Of a stretch of DNA of 64,000 nucleotides, positions 9,533-18,292 are shown piece by piece. Position numbers and translations under genes: made by a program. Under the pieces are notes generated by a model, which was not told the origin of the DNA, did not search any database, and saw only the letters and a program-made list of their open reading frames with translations. The DNA is from an uncultured Gammaproteobacteria bacterium (GTDB lineage: Bacteria > Pseudomonadota > Gammaproteobacteria > Arenicellales > JAANXG01): positions 79,864-143,863 of the forward strand of contig CAMYKK010000006.1 in the NCBI GenBank assembly GCA_947258975.1, given 5' to 3'. How positions within the stretch are numbered: the stretch's first letter is position 1; each line of letters starts with the position of its first letter.

Positions 9533-10338
9533 TGAGTGACCCAAACACGACAACGGAGACCCGGGTTACACTGGTGATCGACGCTTCCCGTGGCAGCGTC
9601 GAAACCTTGAAGACGGCGGTTGACATCGCAGCGCGTGCACAGGCGCACTTGATGGCATTGTTTATCGAAGACATCAGCCTGTTTTCGCTTGCCGAGTTGC
9701 CATTCGCACGAGAACTCGACCGTACCAGCGGGGCTGCCCGACCTCTCGATCGGCATGCGGTCGCCCGGGCCTTGCAGGCGGACGCCGAGCGTATCCGTCA
9801 GTTGTTGCAAAGCGAGTCCGAGCAGCGTCAGATCAGTGCATCAATGAAAGTTGTACGGGGACATTATATCAGCGCTGCCATGGAGGCCGCAGAACAAACC
9901 GATGTCGTGATCCTCAGCAACGTGCCTGGAATTAGATTGCGCACTGCAACGGCGCCGCTATGGGCACAACGGCGGCCGGCGAACCGCGCCGCCGGCGGCC
10001 CCAGTCCCGTGTGGGCATTGTTCGATGGGTCTCCGGCGGCCGCACGGGCGCTGGCGATGGCGAGAGATTTCAGCAAACAGCACGGCGCCGGATTGGTGGT
10101 GTTGATCCCCAATGACAAGGCGTTCAAACAACTGGCTGGGGAGGCGAAGGGTCTGCTCGAAGGCGCACCGGCCAGATACCAGCCGATTGCCGCATTGGAC
10201 CCACAGGAGATATCGGGAGCCATGTCGGCTGAGGGATCGCGTATGTTGTTTTTGCCGCGTGGGAAGTCATCGGCGTTCGATAAATTGCCCGCTGTCCTTG
10301 TAGGGGAGCTTGCCTGTCCACTGGTCATGGTGTCGTAA
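9532..10338 (+). CDS. Universal-stress-protein-like protein
   Basis: Soluble 268-residue protein with two weakly similar alpha/beta halves, each resembling a UspA fold. One starts VTLVIDASRGSVETLKTAVDIAARAQAHLMALFIED and the other VWALFDGSPAAARALAMARDFSKQHGAGLVVLIP. A clear nucleotide-binding GxxGS-type motif is not obvious, so the assignment rests on fold pattern only. The gene is translationally coupled to the Lon-like protease (1-nt overlap) and followed 20 bp later by the ribonucleotide reductase gene, so it belongs to the same FNR-boxed operon. The exact role is unknown. Confidence 0.6.
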   Translation: MSDPNTTTETRVTLVIDASRGSVETLKTAVDIAARAQAHLMALFIEDISLFSLAELPFARELDRTSGAARPLDRHAVARALQADAERIRQLLQSESEQRQISASMKVVRGHYISAAMEAAEQTDVVILSNVPGIRLRTATAPLWAQRRPANRAAGGPSPVWALFDGSPAAARALAMARDFSKQHGAGLVVLIPNDKAFKQLAGEAKGLLEGAPARYQPIAALDPQEISGAMSAEGSRMLFLPRGKSSAFDKLPAVLVGELACPLVMVS

Positions 10339-10358
10339 ACGGCAGGCGAAGGTGACGG

Positions 10359-12179
10359 ATGATGGGCACGGGTCATTTTGTCTGTGATGTGTCTGACCGG
10401 GTGTGGCGCGCCAAGTATCAATACAAAGATGACGACATCGTTTACGACCAGACCATCGATGACACCTGGCGGCGGGTTGCGAGGGCGGCTGCTGCGGTTG
10501 AAGATGATTCAGATAACTGGTCACAGTTATTTTATCGCATCCTGAAGGATTTTCGATTCCTGCCGGGGGGGCGGATCCTGGCAGGCGCCGGAACCGGACG
10601 CAGGGTGACTTTATGTAATTGTTTTGTGATGAACATCGTCGAAGATTCCATCGATGGTATCTTCGACGCACTCAAGGAAGGCGCAATCACAATGCAACAG
10701 GGTGGTGGTGTAGGCTACGACTTCTCGACCCTGCGACCGGCAGGGACCTACGCGCGCACGGTGGGAAACATTGCATCAGGACCCGTGTCCTTTATGCGCA
10801 TCTGGGACAAGATGTGCGCGACGATACTTTCCACCGGATCCCGGCGCGGCGCAATGATGGCGACTTTGCGTTGTGATCATCCCGATATTGAACAATTCAT
10901 TGATGCGAAGAAAGACAGGCATGAATTGCGCCATTTCAATCTGTCGGTGTTGGTGAGCGATGCGTTCATGGAGGCGGTGCGGGGTGATCATCAATGGCCG
11001 CTGGTGTTCCCGGCTGGCAGATTGGAGCACAGCGGAGACGATCTCGGCACCATTGAGGCCGTGTGGTCGAATGCCAGCGTTCCGGTGGTGTGCCGCGTGA
11101 TCAAGCGTGTTCGCGCGCGCGCGCTGTGGGAGCGCTTGATGCGGGCGACCTATGATTATGCTGAACCCGGCGTGTTGTTCGTGGATCGCATCAATGAGAC
11201 CAATCCGTTGTCTTACCGGGAGCGCATTACGGCCACCAATCCGTGTGGCGAAGTGCCCCTGCCCCCATACGGCGCATGTAATCTGGGATCGATTAATTTG
11301 GCGCGCTTTGTGCTGCATGCCTTTCAAAAGGACGCGTGTTTTGACTGGCCGGATCTGAACGAAACCACAAAAACCGCAATACGATTCCTGGACAATGTGA
11401 TTGATATCTCACGGTATCCGCTGCAAGCTCAGCGCGATCAAGCACAGGGAACCCGGCGTATAGGCCTGGGAATCACCGGCTTGGGCGACGCCTTGGCGAT
11501 GTTGGGCCTGCGCTATGATTCAGATGCCGCGCGTGAGCACGCCCAGCAATGCATTGCCGGCATATGCCACACGGCATACCGCGCCTCGAGTGAGCTGTCG
11601 CGCATAAAGGGGAGCTTTCCGTTGCTGGACACGAATTCCCATATCCATGGCGCTTTTGTTCAATCGCTGCCTGAGGATATACGCGACGGGATCGCGGAGG
11701 ACGGCCTGCGCAACAGCCACTTGCTCGCCATAGCGCCCACCGGATCCATCAGCCTGTTGGCCAACAATGTATCGAGCGGTGTCGAACCCATTTTTGAATG
11801 CGCATTTACGCGCCGAATTGTGGAGCCGGATGGTCACTACTCCGTGCACGCCGTCGATGATTATGCGTGGCGGCGGTGGTGTGCCGAGCATGGACAGTCC
11901 CGAGCCCCTGCTTATTTCGTTACCGCGCGCAAGATCAGCCCCCAAGGCCACTTACAGATGCAGGCAGTGCTGCAGCCGTACGTGGATCAAGCGATATCCA
12001 AGACGATCAATGTCAGTGAGGCGATGGTGTTCACGGATTTTCAAGAACTCTATCAGCAGGCTTACGACATGGGGCTGAAGGGGTGCACAACGTACCGTCC
12101 CAATCCAGTTACCGGCGCGGTGTTATCACCCCATCAGGACGACATCCACTGTTGCATCATCGAGCGGGAGGGAGATTAA
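10359..12179 (+). CDS. nrdJ: Class II (adenosylcobalamin-dependent) ribonucleotide reductase
   Basis: Single-subunit enzyme that converts ribonucleotides to deoxyribonucleotides using a cobalamin-generated thiyl radical. In this 606-residue protein the radical motif NPCGEVPLPPYGACNLGSINL contains Cys296. The second redox cysteine is in TLCNCFVMN. The substrate loop QGGGVGYDFSTLRP and the late APTGSISLLANNVSSGVEPIF and GLKGCTTYRPN blocks are all present. The tail ends CCIIEREGD, giving a plausible swinging cysteine pair. Because it needs no oxygen, its position at the end of an FNR-boxed operon makes sense. ATG at 10359 is chosen; a second ATG follows directly. Confidence 0.9.
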   Translation: MMGTGHFVCDVSDRVWRAKYQYKDDDIVYDQTIDDTWRRVARAAAAVEDDSDNWSQLFYRILKDFRFLPGGRILAGAGTGRRVTLCNCFVMNIVEDSIDGIFDALKEGAITMQQGGGVGYDFSTLRPAGTYARTVGNIASGPVSFMRIWDKMCATILSTGSRRGAMMATLRCDHPDIEQFIDAKKDRHELRHFNLSVLVSDAFMEAVRGDHQWPLVFPAGRLEHSGDDLGTIEAVWSNASVPVVCRVIKRVRARALWERLMRATYDYAEPGVLFVDRINETNPLSYRERITATNPCGEVPLPPYGACNLGSINLARFVLHAFQKDACFDWPDLNETTKTAIRFLDNVIDISRYPLQAQRDQAQGTRRIGLGITGLGDALAMLGLRYDSDAAREHAQQCIAGICHTAYRASSELSRIKGSFPLLDTNSHIHGAFVQSLPEDIRDGIAEDGLRNSHLLAIAPTGSISLLANNVSSGVEPIFECAFTRRIVEPDGHYSVHAVDDYAWRRWCAEHGQSRAPAYFVTARKISPQGHLQMQAVLQPYVDQAISKTINVSEAMVFTDFQELYQQAYDMGLKGCTTYRPNPVTGAVLSPHQDDIHCCIIEREGD

Positions 12180-12435
12180 CCCGACTATTGCGCCAAGGTG
12201 CTCCACCCCGATTCTTGCCCAGCAGTCGCAGCAGAGTGGAACATTCTCGATTCCCGGACGAGCCGCTACGGATTTATCGGCTGCATATCATGATTGGGGG
12301 CGGGATCATCCCGGCGCCCGCTCGTTTGCGAATACCGATACTTGCGCTTGACGCGGCGCATTGCGCGCAGACATGGTTCGTGGAATGTGTAGAATAGGTC
12401 AACTTGGCATACGCAGTCAGCTCGGAGATCGACAC

Positions 12436-12903
12436 ATGGCAATAGAAGAGGGCAGAGCGGCGCCCGTGTTTACACTCAAAGACAAAAACGGCGATAAGAT
12501 CGCGTTACGGGACCTGCGAGGTAAGAACGTCATTGTTTATTTTTATCCGCGGGACGATACCCCGGGTTGCACCAAGGAGGCCTGTGGTTTTCGTGACTTA
12601 TGGAAGAAGATCCAAAAACAAGATGCTGTCGTGCTGGGCGTCTCTCCGGACAGCGAGGCGACGCATGTGAAATTCGCTACCAAGTACAAGCTGCCGTTTA
12701 CGCTGTTGTCTGACCCGGATCGGAAAGTGATGACCAAATATGGTGCTTACGGTGAAAAAATGATGTATGGAAAAAAGACCATGGGCGTGATCCGCTCCAC
12801 GGTATGGATTGGTCCGGACGGCAAGATAAAAAAGCACTGGAAAAGGGTGGCCAAGGCCGCCGATCATCCGGCGAAGGTCTTGGAGGCCCTGCAAGCGGAA
12901 TAG
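12436..12903 (+). CDS. bcp: Thiol peroxidase Bcp (PrxQ-type peroxiredoxin)
   Basis: Peroxiredoxin of 155 residues that reduces hydroperoxides with thioredoxin. The TPGCTKEACGFRD motif has the peroxidatic cysteine followed by the resolving cysteine five residues on, as in atypical 2-Cys PrxQ. The conserved FYPRDDTPGCT and the arginine in GVIRSTVWIGPDG are present. The start chosen is the ATG at 12436, which has a GGAG sequence 9 bp upstream, rather than the longer frame from 12361. It is monocistronic by spacing. Confidence 0.9.
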   Translation: MAIEEGRAAPVFTLKDKNGDKIALRDLRGKNVIVYFYPRDDTPGCTKEACGFRDLWKKIQKQDAVVLGVSPDSEATHVKFATKYKLPFTLLSDPDRKVMTKYGAYGEKMMYGKKTMGVIRSTVWIGPDGKIKKHWKRVAKAADHPAKVLEALQAE

Positions 12904-13118
12904 GAATACGCACCAACAAACGCAGGTCAAACCCATATCGGGCATCCGTGTGCCGGTTACCCGGTAGCCGTCCGTTTTCCATCAGAGTGCCTCTGTAATT
13001 CGCATCGCGGCCGTGCGAGCACGGGTTGGTGTCAATAAAGGCCCATACGACCATGGTTCAGGTGTGCGTGGGGACACAGCACCGCGCGGGCGAGATGGTA
13101 ACGTCGGTATCGATAAGA

Positions 13119-13135
13119 ATGTTACTATATAACAT
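13119..13135. promoter_or_regulatory. Zur-type operator
   Basis: ATGTTACTATATAACAT matches the gammaproteobacterial Zur consensus ATGTTATANTATAACAT at all but two defined positions. It lies about 50 bp upstream of the metal-binding protein gene. It supports zinc-dependent repression of the three-gene transporter set that follows. Confidence 0.75.
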
Positions 13136-13184
13136 ACGTGCCCCGCGCTTACGCATAGCTACCTCGTAGGAGCGATGTCTTTCG

Positions 13185-14051
13185 GTGTCGACGAAAATAG
13201 CGATGTTATGGATACTGATCGCTCTGTGGAGCCTACCGGCCGCGGCGTCACGGCTAGCCGTATTTGTGAGCGTGGCGCCACTACGCTATTTCCTGGAACG
13301 CATCGGTGGGGAGCATGTTCAGGTTTCGGTGCTGGTGAAACCGGGCCACAGTCCCGCCACCTACGAGCCTACGCCCAAACAAATGGCCGCGTTGGCGGCC
13401 GCCGATCTGTATGTACGTATCGGAGTACCGTTCGAAGACGCGTGGATGGCGCGCATCGCATCATCCAACCCCGCATTGATCGTCATCGATGCGCGTGACG
13501 GGTTACCGCTGCGGGACATGACCGCGCATCACGACGCGGCAGGAAAGCGTTCGCGGCATGGTGCAACAAAGGATCCCCATATCTGGCTGAGTCCTCCATT
13601 GGCCTTGAAGATGAGCACGCACCTGCTTGCGCGGTTGCGCGCGTTCGATCCCGGCCACGGGGCGGAATATGAACAAAACTATCGGCGTTTGGTCGCCGAT
13701 CTTGTACAACTTGATAAGGATATTCGGAAGTCGCTAGCGAACCTCCAGAGGCGCGACTTCATGGTATTTCATCCAGCCTGGGGTTATTTTACCGACGCCT
13801 ACGGGTTGCAACAGATCGCCATCGAAGTCGAGGGCAAGGAACCGGGGCCAAGATCGTTGACGCGGTTGATCGACAGCGCCAGGGCACGGGGAGTGAAGAT
13901 CGTGTTCGTCGACAGTCGAATCAGCCGCAAACACGCCACCACGGTAGCGCATGCTATCGGTGGCCGGGTCGTCACTATTGACCCACTGGCGCAAGACTAT
14001 CTACAAAACTTACGCCAAGTGGCCCGGATCTTAGCATCGGTGAACGGATGA
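13185..14051 (+). CDS. znuA: Zinc ABC transporter substrate-binding protein (ZnuA-like)
   Basis: Periplasmic cluster A-I solute-binding protein of 288 residues. It has a signal peptide (about residues 5-22, ending PAAAS), the metal-ligand contexts KPGHSPATYEPTP and TKDPHIWLSPPLA, and a short histidine-bearing loop (AHHDAAGKRSRHGATKD) where ZnuA proteins have a His-rich loop. A long connecting helix and the C-terminal EPGPRSLTRLIDSAR and VDSRISRKHATTVA blocks follow. Start is GTG at 13185; an ATG at 13203 is possible. The 3' end overlaps the ATPase gene by 4 nt. The Zur-type box upstream favours zinc over manganese or iron. Confidence 0.85.
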   Translation: MSTKIAMLWILIALWSLPAAASRLAVFVSVAPLRYFLERIGGEHVQVSVLVKPGHSPATYEPTPKQMAALAAADLYVRIGVPFEDAWMARIASSNPALIVIDARDGLPLRDMTAHHDAAGKRSRHGATKDPHIWLSPPLALKMSTHLLARLRAFDPGHGAEYEQNYRRLVADLVQLDKDIRKSLANLQRRDFMVFHPAWGYFTDAYGLQQIAIEVEGKEPGPRSLTRLIDSARARGVKIVFVDSRISRKHATTVAHAIGGRVVTIDPLAQDYLQNLRQVARILASVNG

Positions 14052-14776
14052 CAGCGGTGATACGTGTCAAGGACGTGGTGTTTTCCTATGGCGGTCCGGT
14101 GGTACTGGAAGACGTACACCTCGATGTTGAAGACGGTGAATTCCTGGGTGTCGTCGGGCCCAACGCCGGGGGGAAGAGTACATTACTCCGGCTCATGCTT
14201 GGCTTGCTGGAGCCGACAGCGGGCAGTATTGAGGTGGGTGGCCGGGAGCCAAGCGAAGGCTCACGAGCGATAGGTTACGTGCCCCAATATCCACCGTTTG
14301 CGCGCGATTTCCCGATCACGGTGGAACAAACCGTCCTCCTCGGGCGCTTGGGTACCGCACACGTGATAGGCGGCTATTCACGGGGGGATCGAGATATCGC
14401 CGCTCGCGTGATGACGGAGACCGAAATATTGAATATCCGCAACCGGCGTCTCAACACGTTGTCCGGAGGGCAGTTGCAGCGTGTGCTGTTGGCCCGGGCC
14501 CTGGCTTGCGAGCCCAAGATCTTAATGCTGGACGAGCCGACGGCAAATATCGATGCGCGTATGGAGTCGGATATCTTTGCACTGCTCAGACAGCTCAATC
14601 AGCGGGCGACTATCATCGTGGTCTCGCACGACATCGGATTTATTTCACAGTACGTACGGCGGGTCGCATGCGTCAACCGGACGTTGATATGTCATTCAAC
14701 ACTCGCCATCGATGGCAAGGTGATTCAGGATCTGTATGGTGGCGATGTGCATATGGTGGAGCATGCGCATGCTTGA
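14048..14776 (+). CDS. znuC: Zinc ABC transporter ATP-binding protein (ZnuC-like)
   Basis: Cytoplasmic ATPase of 242 residues for metal import. Walker A is [13 protein letters not shown], the Q-loop region is YVPQYPPF, the signature is [15 protein letters not shown], Walker B is [12 protein letters not shown], and the H-loop is VVSHDIGF. The start codon overlaps the stop of the binding-protein gene (ATGA). It ends about 200 bp before the permease gene; that gap contains no convincing gene. Confidence 0.88.
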   Translation: MTAVIRVKDVVFSYGGPVVLEDVHLDVEDGEFLGVVGPNAGGKSTLLRLMLGLLEPTAGSIEVGGREPSEGSRAIGYVPQYPPFARDFPITVEQTVLLGRLGTAHVIGGYSRGDRDIAARVMTETEILNIRNRRLNTLSGGQLQRVLLARALACEPKILMLDEPTANIDARMESDIFALLRQLNQRATIIVVSHDIGFISQYVRRVACVNRTLICHSTLAIDGKVIQDLYGGDVHMVEHAHA

Positions 14777-14978
14777 CCCGCATATCGCACCGAGGTGGCG
14801 ACAAGAGGCGCTTGCAGTTTGTTTGCGATTACGGATTCGATGAATAGTCATGCCACATTTTGTATCTTGCGTCTCACGGTCCGGCCTCTATGTGCAGCGC
14901 CGCGGCGCGGCGTCAGCCGCCCGGTCCCGTCGCCGTCATCCGCGATCTGTGGCACCAAACGCGGGTTAAGGTGAGCTG

Positions 14979-15821
14979 ATGGAATTTTTTCAGGCCTTAA
15001 CCCAACACGCGTTTCTACAGCATGCTTTATTGGGGGGACTGCTGGCGAGTATCGGCTGTGGTGTGATGGGTAGTTATGTGGTGGTGAAACGAATCGGATT
15101 CTTGGCCGGCGGAATCGCCCACGCGGTGCTTGGGGGCATGGGTGCTGCGTTTTTCTTTGGCGCCGAACCGATGTACGGCGCTCTGATTGCGGCAATCATA
15201 GTAGCACTGCTGATCGGCTGGGTTACTTTGGGCTGGCGGCAACAGGAAGACACGTTGATTAGTGCGATGTGGGCGGTCGGGATGGCCGCCGGTATATTGT
15301 TCATTTCCCAAACACCCGGATATCAGATCGATCTGATGACTTACCTGTTCGGCAACATCTTGTTGGTAACGTCAAAAGACCTATGGTTAATGATGGCGTT
15401 GGATGTCGTGCTGCTGTTGTTGGTTATGCTGTTCTATCGTCAATTTCTCGCGGTGGCGTTCGATGAGGAATTTGCACGACTTCGAGGCGTCCCGGTGGCA
15501 TTGTTTTATATGCTGCTACTTTGTTTGGTCGCCGTGTCCGTGGTGTTGCTAATTCAAATTGTGGGGTTGATCTTGGTGATTGCCTTGCTCACGTTACCGG
15601 CCGCCATCGCGTTACATTATGTCCAAACCATTGGCCGTATGATGATCGTTGCAACCTTTTTAGGGGCATTGTTTTGCGTCTCGGGACTCGCCGTTTCTTA
15701 TCAACCGGATTTGCCCGCGGGTGCGACGATTATTCTAGTGGCGGGTGTGGCCTATCTACTTTCCACTGTTTTATCGAGTCTTCGTCAACGACACCGAGCA
15801 CGTGCGATCACGTCACGATAA
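14979..15821 (+). CDS. znuB: Zinc ABC transporter permease (ZnuB-like)
   Basis: ABC-3 family permease of 280 residues with about eight membrane segments. Family marks include GCGVMGSYVVVKRIGFLAGGIAHAVLGGMG near the N-terminus and the cytoplasmic loop DEEFARLRGVPVALFYMLL. The C-terminus is basic (RQRHRARAITSR). A purine-rich AAGGTGA sequence lies 8 bp upstream of the ATG. It completes the transporter, though a 200-bp spacer separates it from the ATPase gene instead of the usual tight spacing. Confidence 0.86.
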   Translation: MEFFQALTQHAFLQHALLGGLLASIGCGVMGSYVVVKRIGFLAGGIAHAVLGGMGAAFFFGAEPMYGALIAAIIVALLIGWVTLGWRQQEDTLISAMWAVGMAAGILFISQTPGYQIDLMTYLFGNILLVTSKDLWLMMALDVVLLLLVMLFYRQFLAVAFDEEFARLRGVPVALFYMLLLCLVAVSVVLLIQIVGLILVIALLTLPAAIALHYVQTIGRMMIVATFLGALFCVSGLAVSYQPDLPAGATIILVAGVAYLLSTVLSSLRQRHRARAITSR

Positions 15822-15925
15822 ACGTCTGGTGATACATTTAAGAAAGTGCGTGTAAATTTGACATTACGGCTATTTCACAGTCTCTATGTCGGGTACACTG
15901 CTTGCTATCCGGTCTTTTAACTCAG

Positions 15926-16399
15926 ATGCAGATGGCTATAGTGACTATGTCACCGAACGCGTTAACAGATCGACGTATCGGTCCCGATCGACGTCAACGC
16001 CGCTTTCGTGCTTTTTTGTATCAATTCACGCATCAGCGGCGCCGTAACGATCGGCGATGTGCGGCAGCGGCCTGCTATGTTGATATTCATGAGCCACTGC
16101 TGCTGCTCACAACCTTGACCGCTTTGTTGATGTGCATCATCGACGGTTACAACACCCTGTTGTTGTTGGATTTGGGCGGCGTAGAAATCAATCCACTAAT
16201 GCGCGAGTTGATCGACCGCGATGCCACGTTATTTTTCAGTGTCAAGTATGCGTTGACCGCGTTTTGCCTCATGATATTGGTGGTCCACAAGCGTTTCTTG
16301 CTGCTGCGAGTTGTGTCTGGCTACCACATTATCATCGCGGTGATTTTTGGTTATACGATACTGATCGGCTACCAGTATCGTCTGCTTGCTTCCATCTGA
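15926..16399 (+). CDS. Small membrane protein, DUF5658-like
   Basis: Protein of about 157 residues with an arginine-rich cytoplasmic N-terminus (TDRRIGPDRRQRRFRAF) and three hydrophobic segments. Between the first and second is a YNTLLLLDLGGVEINPLMRELI stretch, a pattern I associate with DUF5658 proteins. No function is known. The start is uncertain: a TTG lies at 15902, and ATGs at 15926, 15932 and 15947. It converges on soxB with about 30 bp between stops. Confidence 0.6.
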   Translation: MQMAIVTMSPNALTDRRIGPDRRQRRFRAFLYQFTHQRRRNDRRCAAAACYVDIHEPLLLLTTLTALLMCIIDGYNTLLLLDLGGVEINPLMRELIDRDATLFFSVKYALTAFCLMILVVHKRFLLLRVVSGYHIIIAVIFGYTILIGYQYRLLASI

Positions 16400-16429
16400 C
16401 GACACTCCGACAACCCAAGGTTGGTTTGC

Positions 16430-18184
16430 TTAACTCGTTGACAGGCCCGGGTTGCCCTCGATGCCCTTAACGACGGGAACGTTGGCGTTGACCTCTTTGA
16501 TCACTTTCTTATCACGCAGGTATTCGGCGACGACGTCCCACACTTCGGGGAGGCTGTCGGGTTGCGGATTGACACTGGCCCAACCCGCCACCTGATAGGT
16601 CTTCGAGGCGTCCAACGGCTTACCGTTGAGTTCCAGATTGGACAAGCGCTGCCCGACCTTCTGCGTCGGATCAATGGTGTACTTGAGACCGCCGATGCGT
16701 ACCATGTCCCCGCCCATCTGATAGTAGGGGTCGGGATTGAACAGATTATCCGCAATGTCCTCCAGGATGTTCTTGATGAACTCGCCGTTCATCTCGTTCA
16801 AAGTCGACTTTGCGTAGGTGATGCCGGTCTGGTCCATCAGCCTGTCCATGGTGATGGTATCGCCGGGCAACAGGCTGGTGCCCCAACGGAACCCCGGCGA
16901 AAATGCGATGTCGGCGCCGCGCACCTCCATTAACGCATCGACGATCAATTGATCGAATGTGCCGTTGAAATTGCCCCGCCGGTAAAGGGTGGTTTCCGTT
17001 ACCGCCAGTGATTCCGCCAGCTTGTCCTTGAACGGCGCGCGCACTTTGTCGATATGCGCGGCCATCTGCTTGTCGGCAGGCAGCAGGTTGGCGAATATCG
17101 GCATCATATGGAAGCGGAAATCCCGCATCTTTCCGTCTTTTACCTGCAGATCCAAAACCGACAGGAACTTGGCATTGGAACCGGAGTTAATCACCAGGGT
17201 CTGACCGCCGTTGTTACTCACTATTGTCGGTTTGGGCATGCCATCATGGGTGTGTCCACCCAGAATCACGTCGGCCCCCGACACCCGGCTTGCCATCTTG
17301 AGATCGACGTCCATGCCGTTGTGGGACAGGATGACCACCAATTGCGCGCCCTTACCGCGCACCTCGTCGATATATTTTTGTACCTGCTCATCACGAATGC
17401 CGAAGCTCCAGTCTTCAACCATATAGCGTGGGTTAGCGAGCGTGGTGTAGGGGAAGGCCTGCCCGATGACCGCGAGTTTGATGCCGTTGACGTCACGCAT
17501 GGTGTAGGGCTTGAACACCTGGCCGCTTTCCAGGTCGAACGCGGGCTTTTCCGCGAACTGGGCGTCTTCCGTGAGCATCACATTCTGGGCGACGAATTCG
17601 ATGCTGTCCTTGAGCTGATTGTTGATGATGTCGTGAACCCGATCCATACCGTAGGTGAACTCCCAGTGACCGGTCATCATGTCTACGCCCAACAGCTTGC
17701 ACGCATCGATCATGTCTTGGCCTTGGGTCCATAACGCCGTCGCCGACCCCTGCCAGGTGTCTCCGCTGTCCAGTAATAGGCTGCGATTGGGTCGTTGCGC
17801 TCGAATCTGATCGATAAGCGTCTTCAAGTGCGCGAATCCGCCGACCTTGCCGAACTGACGGGCGGCCTTCTCAAAATCCAAGTAGGTGAACGCGTGTGAC
17901 TCCAAGCTGCTCGGCGCCACATTGAACTGCTTGAGAAATGCGTCTCCCACCAGATGGGGAGCCTGGCCTTTCGCCTGACCTACCCCGATGTTGTAGTTCG
18001 GTTCTCGAAAGTACACCGGCAACAGCTGCGCATGACAGTCGGTGAAATGCATCAGGGTTAAATTGCCGAAATCCGCTATTTCGTAGGGATTGGTCGATGT
18101 GTTTTGCGCTTTTGCAGTGAGGTCGAACCCGGCGGCCGCGGACACCGCCAATATCTGCAGAAACTCACGACGGGTTAGACTCAT
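16430..18184 (-). CDS. soxB: Thiosulfohydrolase SoxB
   Basis: Periplasmic dimanganese enzyme that hydrolyses sulfate from the SoxY-cysteine S-thiosulfonate. The 584-residue protein begins with a Tat signal (SLTRREFLQILAVSAAAGF). It has the metallophosphatase blocks MHFTDCHAQLLP, LLLDSGDTWQGSATALW, MTGHWEFTYG, ILSHNGMDVDL and GGHTHDGM, then a 5'-nucleotidase-type C-terminal domain. A strong GGAGGAG site precedes the ATG. It is the last gene of soxXYZAB but is separated from soxA by a terminator-like hairpin. Confidence 0.95.
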   Translation of the reverse strand: MSLTRREFLQILAVSAAAGFDLTAKAQNTSTNPYEIADFGNLTLMHFTDCHAQLLPVYFREPNYNIGVGQAKGQAPHLVGDAFLKQFNVAPSSLESHAFTYLDFEKAARQFGKVGGFAHLKTLIDQIRAQRPNRSLLLDSGDTWQGSATALWTQGQDMIDACKLLGVDMMTGHWEFTYGMDRVHDIINNQLKDSIEFVAQNVMLTEDAQFAEKPAFDLESGQVFKPYTMRDVNGIKLAVIGQAFPYTTLANPRYMVEDWSFGIRDEQVQKYIDEVRGKGAQLVVILSHNGMDVDLKMASRVSGADVILGGHTHDGMPKPTIVSNNGGQTLVINSGSNAKFLSVLDLQVKDGKMRDFRFHMMPIFANLLPADKQMAAHIDKVRAPFKDKLAESLAVTETTLYRRGNFNGTFDQLIVDALMEVRGADIAFSPGFRWGTSLLPGDTITMDRLMDQTGITYAKSTLNEMNGEFIKNILEDIADNLFNPDPYYQMGGDMVRIGGLKYTIDPTQKVGQRLSNLELNGKPLDASKTYQVAGWASVNPQPDSLPEVWDVVAEYLRDKKVIKEVNANVPVVKGIEGNPGLSTS

Positions 18185-18246
18185 GGGTCTCCTCCAGTGA
18201 TTGCGTTACGATTCCGGACGCGCTGACAACTGGCGTCGCGGAACAG

Positions 18247-18274
18247 AAAAAAGCCTGGCCGCGGGGCCAGGCTT
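18247..18274 (-). terminator. Intrinsic terminator/attenuator between soxA and soxB
   Basis: Read on the minus strand, a perfect 10-bp stem (AAGCCTGGCC / GGCCAGGCTT) with a 4-nt loop is followed by a run of T. It begins about 20 bp after the soxA stop and ends about 60 bp before soxB. It should lower transcription of soxB relative to soxXYZA. Confidence 0.8.
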
Positions 18275-18292
18275 TATCCAGATGCCGTCGAT

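Noticed and set aside
14777..14978. Extra small gene between the zinc ATPase and permease genes
   Set aside because: The best frame gives about 24 residues with no ribosome-binding site or family features.
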